Both the position numbers and the translations under genes were made by a program. The notes beneath the pieces were generated by a model. That model saw nothing but the letters and a program-made list of their open reading frames with translations, did not search any database and had not been told where the DNA came from. From Pterobdella sp. o SKG-2022 (lineage: Eukaryota; Annelida; Clitellata; Hirudinida; Piscicolidae), in assembly GCA_964035795.1 (NCBI GenBank), contig OZ038320.1, positions 5,921,895 through 5,985,894 of the forward strand: a DNA stretch of 64,000 nucleotides, given 5' to 3'. Positions 52,647-64,000 of this stretch are shown in pieces (position 1 is the first letter of the stretch; every line of letters starts with the position of its first letter).

Positions 52647-55600
52647 GTGTTATTATTATTTGTTTTTATTGCTTCAACTGACTGTTATAAAAACAATTAT
52701 TATTGAGTTATTGTTATTATTTATTTGAGTATTATTATTTCCTCCAATTATTATCTATTTTTTTACTAAAATAACCTTCTTTATTAAAAACATAATCATA
52801 AACACTTAAAAAATCTCATATCATCCCTCCATTTAATAACCTATAAACCTCTATGAGAACTGAATGCCTACAAAAAGTATTGATAGTCGAGCTGAGATGC
52901 TAGCGAAGCAAATGAATTTGTATCAAAAAAGTCATAAAAAGTTACTTATCTTCCAGTCAGAATAAATTTTTTAATCCATTTTTATATATTTTTCACGTGT
53001 CATAAAATCAGCATTATTAAATCGTGTATTTGACCAGATCTAAAACTTAAACCTCACAGAAAAATTACACATGGCTGGAACCACACAAAAGATATCGACA
53101 TAAAAAGTCACTTATACAAAGATTCACACACAGAAAAGCATTTTTAACTTTAAGCAGGTATGAACCTCGAGGCTTTAATTAAACCATGATATTTCAAAAA
53201 ATCTAACTAATAATGTTATAACCCGCTAGATAACCTCCTTAATTTTTTATCAGTTATTTTTCGATTTATCACTTAAACACACAGTCTATCATTGGGGGCT
53301 TATCAAATATACATAATTAAAAATTATCTTAAGTGTTTTTAAGGTAAATTTCCGAAAAATAATACTACTAAACAACAAATCTAGCGTTTTATGTAGCGAG
53401 TGGGATTGTATAAAAGCTTAATAATAAATACTATTTCAAATACTTCTATTTATAGATACTTACGTCATGTTTCACGACTATTGAACAGAGGGTTTTTTAA
53501 TGTAGATCTACCTTTTTGTATTACAATGTATACATAGGGAATTAAAAACAAGCATGTCAATAGCTAGAACCTTGTGTTAACCAACTTTTAAAATTATATT
53601 TGAACTTAGATATTATAGAAATATCTATATTATTATACTATAAGTCTTAAAGATAACTAAACTAAGACTTGTATCAACGCATAAGTTTCAGTAGTCTGTT
53701 AATGAAGTATACAGATGTTCTCATTAGGAAAAGTTTAAGAAGAATTTCAATGTATAATTAAAGTTTTAAAAATTTATATATGATAAAATCCTCATAAAAC
53801 TAAGTTAAATTTCAGGCTTTTTAAAATATATTTTATACAAAGTAATCCCGTTCTATAAATACTTAAAAATATTCCCATACAGTTTTGAAAGAAATTTTAA
53901 TAATTAAAGCAACTTTTGAAGCAAGAATTGCAGTTCAAATCAAGCCTTTTATCTCCACTGCAGAAATGTGAAAGTTAGGAAATGTATTACTCATATAACT
54001 ATTTATAAACCTTCATATGAAGATATAGCTTCTCTATATGTAAACGTAGAGATAATTACTTATGTGAAGAAACTGTTTGATTTTGTGTGGGTTAATATTT
54101 GAAGAGTTTAGTTTCCGAAAAGTTTGAGCTTATTATTTAGTTAGCTTTTAATGGTTTTTTATAAAGTTTAACTTATAGGGAATTACAGTTGAGTTTTTAA
54201 GAAAATTTTTCCAATATTCCTCATTTTGGAGTAGAAAAATTGACAAAACATGGATAAATAAATCAGTCTTTGAAACATTGTTTTAATATAGTTTTCAATT
54301 ATAACGTGGTGACACTTTTAAAATATTTTAATAATATTTTAGCTGCATCAGCTCTGTCTAGTTTTTTCCATGAATCTAAGCACGGCGTTGAGATACTGAG
54401 CTAAATATTTTATACCTTGAGAAATAATAATAATTAGAATTTTTATATCATTTTATGTTTATTTTTAATTATTTATTTAAAAAATAAAAAATAAAATTTA
54501 TTTTTTTATTTAAATAAGAAAGACAGAACTAAACTATCAAATAATCTTAGATGTTAGACATTGAAAGTTAATGGTGAACAAAAACACTTGGATCAACAAA
54601 ATCGTAATTAGAAAATGAAGAAAATTAAATAAAAGAATCGTTTTGGACAAATTTGAATTGAAATGAATGATTGAAAAATATAATTTTGAAGTTTTCAAAC
54701 AACTATGCCAACTTAAATTCAATAATAAAAATAATAATAATAATAATCAATTTGAACCATAAAAATAAAAATTTCGTAAAAAAAATAATCAAAAATTCGG
54801 AAAAAAAAAATCCAATATTAAAACATTTCAATAATAACAAAAATAATAAAAAATGTTCAACAAATCACAAAAATAATAAACAGTGATATAAACGATAATA
54901 GTGAGAGTGTATTCGTATTAAAAACGATGATGGATGATCACACAATTCAAGTCGTTCTTAACATGTAAGCATGCCGAAGGTAATCTATGGGTTCGTGCCT
55001 ATTTGTGTACAGCACTTCTAGGTATCTAAGTATATACATTAAGTAATCTATACCTCAGTTTAAAACCAAACAGAAAATGTGTCCAAAAACTAATGTTTCA
55101 AAAAAAATTTTTGTGCGTATTTTCTTTTGCAAATCGATTTAAAAAGAAAATCTCGTGCCAAGTGTTATTTACAAGAAATAAAATTGAATTAATAGCTTTC
55201 CCGTGTATTCCTCGATCTCCACCCATCTCCCTCACCACTCCTTCAATCATCAATTGATTCTCTTATTAAAATTTACAGTTAACAACATGGTGTATTCTCG
55301 CTTGTATTCACCATCATTAATGACATTCTTTACGAATCTATATCAAATAACCAATTCAAAAACTACATCACTTTTCATCACTCAATATCAATTATTAACT
55401 AAAACCTCCATACAAACATAATTAATAATAAACTGTCTAAATTTTATGTAAATAATATACAAAATGCCATCACATTGCATCAAACTCTTTGGGCATTGAC
55501 GCCACTATAACCAAATACAGTAGTACATTTTGGACAAACGCATATATTTAAACTTTAAACCCCTAAAAGCGCGTTGAATCTATTTATAACTCACACATTC

Positions 55601-56421
55601 CCCTTTCAACGCGCCGCCCTTTGCTCTGCATCCGAGTTTTGTACACTTTGCTTATTAAACTCTATACATATTTGACCTAGGTTATTGAGGAAGTTGTTAC
55701 ATTGAGTCGTTAAATCATATGGCTACTCACGTATTCATATTGACCTATGTGTTATTGATTTATTGATGAGTCTATACCATTCGGATCAGTTGATCTATTC
55801 GTATCAACTTAACATAAATGTATTTGTATTAAATTAACAAAAATCTAGCTGTATTAAGTTAGCAAAAATCTATTTATACTAGTCTAATCATTCATACTTC
55901 TACATCTAGTTCATCCATACAAGATACAAAAGGCTACCTACTAGTTTCTTCATTCAATTAAAAAAACTGAAATAATTGATGTTTGCATAAAAATGCCACA
56001 AAGCGCCAACGCTAAACGCACGGATATTATTATATCAAGATTTCTAGAACAATTCATTTATACAAGACAATATACGGCTAGTTTGATAACTATTTTTAGC
56101 AGAAGTTAATAACTATTTTAAGCAGAAGTTGATAACTATTTTTAGCAAAGGGTGAATACCAGAGTGATAATAATTTTGAACAAATTATCAAAAATTAATT
56201 ATACCCACAACCAAAATGAAATATAAAGCGTTACCAAGATTTCTTTTGAAACAAACAAAAAAATACATAAAATTAATAATAATAATAATAAATAATAACA
56301 ATGAGAATAAAAAAAAAATAATAATGATAACTACAATTAATACCTTTATTATTATAATCATGATGAAAATCAAAATAAGAAACAAAAAGAATAATAAAAA
56401 TAAAATAGAAAGAAGCATATA
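50014..56421. other. Gene-poor AT-rich spacer
   Basis: No gene supported. It holds a GT-rich tract (51474-51565), a lone tRNA-like T-arm (GGGTTCGAAACCC, near 51909), (ATT)n near 52600, (AAT)n near 54730 and 56275, and a GC-richer patch with an inverted repeat at 55570-55612. Confidence 0.6.
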
Positions 56422-56514
56422 TCACAAGAAATCACTGATACTGGCTGGCAAGGGAAAGTTCTTGTGCTCACAAGCGGGTGCCGCTAGTTCCTCCCGCAAT
56501 TCTATGTCTGACAT
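56422..56514 (-). CDS. Candidate terminal exon, unknown protein
   Basis: GC-richer than its surroundings. A CCACCAG acceptor precedes an open stretch of 30 codons beginning MSDIELREELAAPACEH and ending SISDFL before TGA. It could be the last exon of the minus-strand gene seen at 63724-64000, but I found no joining exons. I do not recognise the sequence, and a chance or repeat-derived frame is possible. Confidence 0.35.
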   Translation of the reverse strand: MSDIELREELAAPACEHKNFPLPASISDFL

Positions 56515-57104
56515 CTGGTGGTGACGATGATGGTGGTAATAATGATGAAAACAATAATAGTAATAATAATACTAAAAATAATAATAATAATGATAATAAT
56601 AATAATAATGATAATAATAATGATAATAATAATAATAATGATGATGATAGAAACAATAAAAATAATAAAAAAATAATGTTGATAAATTAACAATAACATT
56701 AAAAAACAATAATAATACATTAATTGAAAATTATGGTATAATATACTAAAAATAAAATAAAATAACAGTGAATTAATATGTTAAAACAATAACGATTGAT
56801 TTGGGAAAAAATTGAATCTATTTATAATCAAAGATATTCAATAAGAAAGGCCGAACAAATGAACTTACAGTCACATTTAAAAGGAAAAAACAACAAACTA
56901 TGAATCAATAAAAATGAGTTGTTTTTAAATCGTTTGAAAAAATTGATTCTTTGCTGGGAAAAAAAGTGGACTATTGCAAAAGTTTGATGGATTGCTCAAT
57001 ACTCAACATCTTGCAAAATGTGGATGAATATGATTATCATAATAATACTAATAATAACAGCATAATGGAATTAAAAAAGTATTCTTATACCAAAATTTTC
57101 ATAG

Positions 57105-57280
57105 TTTTTAACGTCGACTTATAAAAGAAGTTTAGTACATTTACTAAAAGAAATAAGCTAGAATTTTTGGTAAGAGCCTTGAACATGCTAACGTGATATG
57201 GTAAGGCTATACTTAGCGAAAATTTTAACTGATTTTGTTTAATAAATGTACTAAACTTCTTATAAATCAACGTTAAAAAT
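57105..57280. mobile_element. MITE-like element
   Basis: Terminal inverted repeats of about 45 nt: TTTTTAACG at each end, then GAAGTTTAGTACATTTA in both arms with a few mismatches. The centre is about 80 nt and non-coding. Not obviously related to the other MITEs here. Confidence 0.8.
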
Positions 57281-58036
57281 TGTTGAATAATGTATATAAT
57301 TACATTAAAATGTCTGAAAAAATACTATAAGTATATATATCATAATATACCACAATCACACATAAAAGCACATCATCATTTATAACCAATATTAAACACT
57401 AACATCCAACCAAACAATTGCAGAAACAGGATAATATCAAAAAACTAATTTATACTATTATGGCTTGAAGGCCGATTGCATTGGAAAGATGGATAAGTGG
57501 TGGGAGGTGATATGACGTCATGGTGATTGATGGTTTGGAGGCGTGGTGGTGGTGTGATTAGTTATCACTTAGAATGGCTTTAGGGGGCTTAATACATTAG
57601 CCACCCAGATGCCCTCTTTTGTGTTATATAAACTAAAAGTATTTAAAAAAAGCTTGATTTTATCAATAATATCAGATCGTTCAGTTTTGCAATACCCAGT
57701 AACTGATAATTTGAGTTGCACGTTTTTGTTGCCATTTTTTCAAAATTTTGTTCAAATTAATATAAATATTCCTTGGTGAATCAAGACTTAATGAAGAATT
57801 ATAAAATTGTACTTATCGAAAATTTTAGTTTTTAAATAAATTTGTATTTATAAAATCTCAATTTTTGAAATAAACGAAAAACTATTGGTGAATCATTATT
57901 AAATTCAAAAATTTTGATCTACTCAGTAAACTTACTATAGAAGTACGATGATAAATATTTTTATTATAATTATAGATAATTTCTACCTGATGATTAAGTC
58001 TATCTTTCCTCAAACTAGTATATAAATATGTTATAG

Positions 58037-58118
58037 CATTAATATAACAATAACATTGATACAACGATAACGTTGACATAGCAATAACGTTAATATAACA
58101 ATAACATTAATATAACAA
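58037..58118. repeat. 17-bp tandem repeat
   Basis: Between four and five copies of a 17-nt unit resembling AACAATAACGTTAATAT; the AACGTT core is palindromic in some units. Confidence 0.75.
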
Positions 58119-59131
58119 TTTTACCGAAATAAAAAACTTTTATGAGAAAATAAAATATAAACTGAGTATAATCAAATGAAAAGAAATATGAAAAGACTGA
58201 AAATAAACATTTAAATAAAAGAGCAAATAAAACCAAACAGAAAAATAAAAAACTTGTGTTCAATAGAATTTCAATAGATTTTCCGATAAGTTTACCATTA
58301 TCATGAGGTATTAGTAAAAAATGAAAATGAATAAATATACTGCAATGAATATAAAAACGAACTAAAATCTATATCAGTATTGATAGCCTAAGAAGGGATA
58401 TATTAAAATTAGGAATAAAGGTTCAGTGAGTTTTTGAGAGTTATTTGCACTATGAAGAATTTGATAATGTTATAAAAATCGTAGGTTTTTAAGTACTCGA
58501 TGATATGCTGGTCTTGTGAGAAATTTTCTTTGAGTTTTTAAATACCTTCAATTGTGCATGTCAACAAAATGTGTGCATAGTTTAAATGAATTTTTAAAAA
58601 TTTAGTTGAGATTAATAATAAAAATAATAAAATTAATAATAAAAAATATGAAACAAGTATCAATAAAAATAATGATAATAAATTTAATGACCACAAAAAT
58701 GTGAAGGATTGAAAAAAACGATAACAGGTAATGGTAGACACAAAAACACTGAGTCACAACGTTGTAAATTACAATGAGCAGAAGATAATAATTAATTTTA
58801 TAAAAAGGTTTTAATTTTTCCTTTCATTTTTTTCTGTCTTTTTACCTCCAAAAGGACGCAATTAGCGGTTTTTGTGGTCTTAATTATAAGTGGTTTTGCT
58901 AGGGTTTTGATGTATAATTATTATTATTAGCAGTAATAGTAGAAGTAATTGTTTTTGCATTATTAGTATTATTAGTAGTAATAGTGATGATAGTATTAAA
59001 CGTTTTATTAGTAATATTACAACTTGAATCCAAAATAACTTTAAACTATAATATAAAAATTTTCATGATTTCAAAAAATAAATTCATACGTGCCTGATTT
59101 GTGAAATAAGAAAGCCAATTAATGCGAGCGA

Positions 59132-59200
59132 ATGGCTTTGAAATGTCCCTCAAGCCGATTTGAGCTGGAGGAGCATGAAGACTATGATTGGATCCGTAAG
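59132..59200 (+). CDS. Candidate coding exon, unknown protein
   Basis: ATG in good context (GCGAATGG), 23 codons including SRFELEEHEDYDWIRK, then a donor AAG|gtatgc. Composition is unlike the flanks. If not spliced, the frame ends 19 codons later. I do not recognise the product and found no partner exon. Confidence 0.3.
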
Positions 59201-60283
59201 GTATGCGGATTCATTAGGAAATACAGGGAACTTAGAAAAATTAATTTGCACGTTGAGTAAAAACTGATAATATAGATAAAACAGGGTGGTCATATATATC
59301 AATATGAATCTAAATTAGGAAAATAATGGAAGTAAAAAAAATCAAGGTCTTGATAATCTAAAAATAGATCAAAAATCGGGTTCGAGTAGTGGAAAAAATG
59401 ATGGAATATTGAATGAGTTATAATATAACATCACCGACAATCCACTCGTCACAGTCGACAAAATGATCAATAAAAAATTGTTAAGTTTGCATTGGAAACT
59501 TGCTCAATGAAGTGAAGAAGGCAATGTGGAGAAAAACTTAAGGTTTACTAAAAAAAAAATAAAACAATCAATAAAAATAAAAAAGAATTACGTTATTATG
59601 AAAGAAAAAGAAATGAAAACTAAAATAACATACTGAAAAATTAATTGAAGAACAATAACATTATAATAGCATGTAATTAAAATCAGCCAATATTGGCTTA
59701 TCGCATTATGTCCTATTTAAAGTACTATCAAAGGTGAGACTATGCATAAATATGTTTCAAGTGACAAAAATAAGCCCCAATTTTAGCATTTGGTATATTT
59801 TTATTTAATATATATTTCATTGTTGTTTCAATTTTTATTATTATATCCAACTGTTTTTATTTATATATATATTCTCATTACTTTAGTTCGATAATTTTAG
59901 TTCCATTTATTTTATTAATTATTTAACCATTAAAACTACATCGTTATTTTTTATTATTCAAATGAATCATGTTGATAAAGATATGAATTACAGATATGGG
60001 ATAAAATCACGAGTAAATAGCAAAGAAAATTTTTAATTTTCAAAACGTTACATATGTTGGCTTCTATTGATTTTTGTTTATAGATATCAATCAAACCAAA
60101 TTTATAGTCTTCTGTCGTCTGCTTAAAACCATTGAATAGATAAAAACAGAATTGATGTAGCGCTATGTTATTCATAACTGAATTCGCAATTTTAATGTAA
60201 TTCATACACATTGAAATGTTGAATGTCAAATACATTTGAGGTCATATAAAAAAGATGAGCGCATATATCATTTTATTCATATT

Positions 60284-60745
60284 AGATCCTACCACTCTAC
60301 TTGCCTCAGTAACTGGTAGACAGTGATAAGCTAATCTTTTTATAATATAAACTACTCATATGTTATGAACAATATTCGAGAAAAACTTCATAAAATGCCA
60401 GTCCGAAATATCGATTTTCAAGTTATGCTATTTTCACGATTGGACAGTTTTCTTTTTAGTTGTCAAATTTAGTATTCTGCCAAACCAAATGACAATGATA
60501 TCAGAACACTATTTGGCAATGTCTACTACCATAGCTTACTATTTTCAAGGGTACAGCAGAGAAGTAGTTCGTAAAAGCAGGCAGTAAATTGGATAAAGTT
60601 TAATGCCAATACCCGAAATAGTAACAAAAACTATGGCACCCTGTATTCCGAGGTGACCACCCATCAAAGCACTAACCGGGCTTGACGCTGCTTAACTTTG
60701 GTGATCAAACAGAAACCAGTGTTTTCAACCTTGATATGGCCGTGA
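60284..60745 (-). mobile_element. 5S-rRNA-like sequence joined to SINE family A body
   Basis: 60634-60745 on the minus strand reads as a diverged 5S rRNA: CGGCCATATCAAGG, GATCACCAAAGTTAAGCA, AGCCCGGTTAGTGCTTTGAT, GGGTGGTCACC and a GGAATACAGGGTGCC end. The internal promoter C-box region is largely preserved. Directly after it comes a diverged family A body (CCAAATGACAATGAT, CAGTAACTGG) to about 60284. The layout suggests a 5S-derived (SINE3-type) element rather than a 5S gene. The other three family A copies lack the 5S head, so the link is inference. Confidence 0.65.
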
Positions 60746-61217
60746 TAATAAAACATATACATACATAACAATAATACAGCATGAATTTTCACAATTTTTC
60801 GATTATGGATTTGAAACATGGCCTATATAATTTTTGAAGTAACATTTGTTTTGATTGTCTCATACATGGATAGATACTTGAAATGAATACCAAATCGTGT
60901 GATTTGGAGCTATTTGGTGACGTGGAAGAACATAAATAAGGTCTATTGTTTTATTTGTTCTTTTTTTAACTTTTATTTATATAGCGTTTTTTTCCATATT
61001 TTTATTTATGTATCATCATTATTATTGTTGCTTATTTTAGTAATTAGACTTATTTAATATTTTATTTGTATAGTATTTTTTTACATTGCCTGGGATCTAA
61101 ATCAAAGAATATCAAACGCAAAAAACATTGGATATATATATATATATTCTTTTTTTGTGTCTGGTGGTGAATTATTAGCATCAAGTATGTAAATCATAAA
61201 AGAAAAAAACACTTCGT

Positions 61218-61290
61218 TGTTTCATCAATAATAATAATAATGATAATAATAATACACATTTCTATAACGCCAAACAAAGCGACTAAGACG
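61218..61290 (-). mobile_element. 3' end fragment of an L2/CR1-like LINE or dependent SINE
   Basis: On the minus strand GGCGTTATAGAAATGTG runs into (TAT)n/(TTA)n, the tail style of the LINEs at 16090-16150 and 20440-20530. Only the tail is present. Confidence 0.5.
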
Positions 61291-63723
61291 CGCAAAAAAA
61301 ATGCCAAATACCACCATCAGGTAAAAAATCGTGTTTTTATGTATGCTCATTATACAATCTCATGTTTCAATGTTTTTTTCATGAACCTCTGCCTTTACGC
61401 AGCAGCGAAGAGCAAAACAACCATTTATAGTGCCTTATTTTTGTTTTGTTGGCAGATAAATTATTGACGTTGATAAATTATTATTTTCCTATTTTATTTT
61501 TGTTATTACTACTATTGTTGTTATTTATCTATTTTATTGTTTTTATTATTATTATTATTATTATTGTTACAAATATTTTTAAAAAATTATTATTAGCTTT
61601 AAAATTTATTGTTGTTATAGCAAATTGATTTAATGTTTATTCTTCTTTCCATATATCATGATTCTTCAAGCCTATTCAACTTCAAAACAACATTCAAAGT
61701 TCATTAAAGTTCACAAAGCTTTTCGTGGGTCAGACTCACATTATATAATACCTTTATATAACTTTTGAGTTATTGATATTATTATTATTATTATTATGTT
61801 AATTTTATTATTAATTTCATGTTATATACATGGCATTTAATTTGAAACTAGATTTGCCTATGTTTCATGGAAAGTTTGACAGGGTTTATAAGAAAAAATT
61901 GGTGATTGAAACAGGTGATACAACTATGCTAAAACATGAGGCTTTTAAGAAATTTAAAACCTATCTAGGTTCATTTATAGATAGGGTTTTTAATGTTTTA
62001 AAAAAATGACGGGTAGAAGTTGGCTGGGATGTATTATAATTGAGAGAAATTGTATTTCAATATTTTTTCGAGCTGTTGATACATGAAAAGTAAGATATCA
62101 TAAACGGCAATAGATTTCAATATTTGCAAATACTTCAAAGTTCTCTGTGAAAACAAATTTGAACTGAGAAGATAACGAAAACAATAATCAAAACTGTTAT
62201 AAAAGTTATAAAACTGTCTAAAAGCAATATGGCGAATTTGAACACAATGTTTACAAACATTATGACACAAATTTTTTCGGTTTTCTATGTATCAACAGGT
62301 TATATAAATAATTAAAACAATTGATTAAGTCTAAAGCTTCGTCCAATAATAAAACTGGTAAGCTACTGTGTTTAGTTTTACCACGTTATAAAAGCAGTCG
62401 TAAACCGAAGAAATTATTTATGGGGTAGTTTAACTTTAGATGCATTGAATTGTTTGAATAACAAAAAATATTATGAAGGGGGTTTTAATAATAATGATAA
62501 TAATAATAATAATAACAATAATAATTATAATAATAATAAAAATAATATATGTTAAATTTTATAATTTTCGTTTTTATTATTCAAAAAGTTAAATTTTTAA
62601 TTAATAAAATATAATTTTGAATGATTATAATAACTAATTAAATAAATTCAATTATTGAATAATTAGATTGATATTAATAGAATTTTACTTTTAAAATTCA
62701 CGAAATTTTAAAATAGTTTTCCTAAAAACTAATTCATACAAAGGTAAAAAATATTAACTGTAGACACTGTTATTGGAACAATTAGTAGAATTAGTTCTAA
62801 TTAAAAAAATATCTGGATTAGTGAAAACAGGATTTTATAGAACTTTTCGAAGATATTAAACTATTTTGTTTTTTTATCTTTATTTAATGTTAATCATTGA
62901 TTTATTTATAGGATATCCTTGAAATACACTATAAATACACTAGTAATAATTTAGCTTAATTTTTTATGTGAGCAATTTTAAAAAAAATTTGTTCTCATAA
63001 GTTGAAGTTACTGTATGAAGTTTGACATATTAAAATTTTATTGAAACTATACAGAGAAGATATTAACTTTATTAATAGATATAAGTTTAAAAATAAAAAA
63101 TTATCCAAAATAACATTGTATCTTTGGAACACAACTACTGATAATATAAACAGCCTACATTCAACAAAAATACATGCAATAACATGTGAATTCTGTTGTG
63201 TTCAGACAAATCAAAATTGAAAACAATCAAGGAATATTCACAAAAAAAATGTGATGAATTTCTAAAAATAATAACTATAACATGAATTTAATGTATCTAC
63301 ATTTTTTGTTTCAAAACATAATATGAACATGAATTTTGATTTATGTGAACTAATTGTGAATATCAATTTTAAACAACATGTGTATTTTTAAATCATGCCA
63401 CTTTGGGAAAAAAGTGAAAAAGAATTGAAAAATTCTCAATAAATGTGAAAAAAAAATCATGACACTAGGATATGGCCAAACAATGTAGAAACTGCAATAA
63501 ACCCTAAAGACAATCATAAAATATGCCAGCTTTAATACACAAAGTCACCAAAAAATAAAAGAATAAACACTCTGAGGTGTCATTCTAATAGATCTCAACT
63601 CAATCATACTAGTTTGAAAACATCTAAAATATGAAACAAATGATATTGTAAACTAGTGAAGAATAGTGATTTTTGTTAAGTACATGACAGTTATGATGAT
63701 TGTATGTGATCAAAATAACATAC

Positions 63724-64000
63724 CATTTTGAATGGGTCTTCTTGCCACTCGGAATCAAGCTGCATATGCAAGCCCCCTTGTTCATCCACAGTCAAGTCTG
63801 CATCCAGTCCGAAGCCATCAGTCAGAAGAGAATCTACGGGTAATGTGCAGGAATTTTCCATTGAGTCGGGGGTGGGAGAGTGAGAGATTGGTGAGCGAGA
63901 TACTGGTGATGTGAATGATTTGGGGGACAAAGAGCATTGTGAGGTAGGAGATAAAGAAGGGGTGAATGGGGTGGGGCTGCTGGCAAATGATGGACATGTC
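63724..64000 (-). CDS. Ser/Pro-rich exon of an unrecognised protein, partial
   Basis: An open frame from the right edge to a donor AAAATG|gtatgt at 63724, about 92 codons, with much higher GC than the flanks. First half: Ser/Pro/Thr-rich (SSPTPFTPSLSPTS, SPVSRSPISHSPTPDS) with several SP/TP sites. Second half: acidic and more ordered (GFGLDADLTVDEQGG, MQLDSEWQEDPFK). This looks like a disordered regulatory region of an intracellular protein. I cannot name the family. Downstream exons are not identified; 56422-56514 is a weak candidate. Confidence 0.65.

Larger units (their letters stand above)
56515..63723. other. AT-rich stretch, possibly intron of a minus-strand gene
   Basis: It holds a MITE (57105-57280), a 17-bp tandem repeat (58037-58118), a 5S-like sequence with SINE body (60284-60745), a LINE 3' end fragment (61218-61290) and a weak plus-strand exon candidate at 59132-59200. 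Nothing else is supported. Confidence 0.5.

Noticed and set aside
60634..60745. Functional 5S rRNA gene
   Set aside because: Several changes at conserved positions, no T-run terminator seen at the 3' end, and direct fusion to a dispersed-repeat body.

Overview
The window looks like nuclear DNA from an intron-rich, very AT-rich animal. Every recognised gene is split by GT-AG introns. The genes are metazoan families: an EPS8 adaptor, a THSD7-type thrombospondin-repeat protein, a D-aspartate/D-amino-acid oxidase and ATIC. Introns and spacers are full of (AAT)n-type microsatellites, CR1/L2-like LINEs, SINEs and MITEs. Two copies of a CATGCTAGCATGGG repeat motif, which I remember from molluscan and especially cephalopod repeats, hint at a lophotrochozoan. 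That taxonomic guess is inference.

Layout. About 630-6511 (minus): the 5' half of a THSD7-like gene. It has a signal-peptide exon, then a 3.67-kb exon that is extremely Asn-rich and carries scattered pieces of thrombospondin type-1 repeats (TSRs), then short ordinary TSR exons; the 3' end lies off the left edge. 6512-11230: spacer with repeats. 11231-30455 (plus): a complete EPS8-like gene in 15 phase-consistent coding exons (717 codons), with two LINE copies in its introns. 32349-37635 (minus): a complete D-aspartate/D-amino-acid oxidase gene in 11 exons (338 residues). 38688-46916 (minus): complete ATIC/PURH in 18 exons (600 residues); intron 3 is a nest of SINEs and a 0.7-kb repeat. 46917-63723: mostly spacer with an 0.8-kb TAG array, MITEs, SINEs, a 5S-rRNA-like sequence and weak exon candidates. 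63724-64000 (minus): one Ser/Pro-rich exon of an unrecognised gene running off the right edge.

The genes do not form a pathway. EPS8 (actin capping/bundling), ATIC (last two steps of de novo purine synthesis) and the oxidase (D-amino-acid catabolism) are independent housekeeping or signalling functions. The most unusual item is the THSD7-like gene: its TSR segments align in order with the family's extracellular repeats but are separated by Asn-rich low-complexity insertions of a kind better known from Dictyostelium or Plasmodium. Exon models were assembled by eye from splice sites, reading phase and remembered family sequence; no database search was run.
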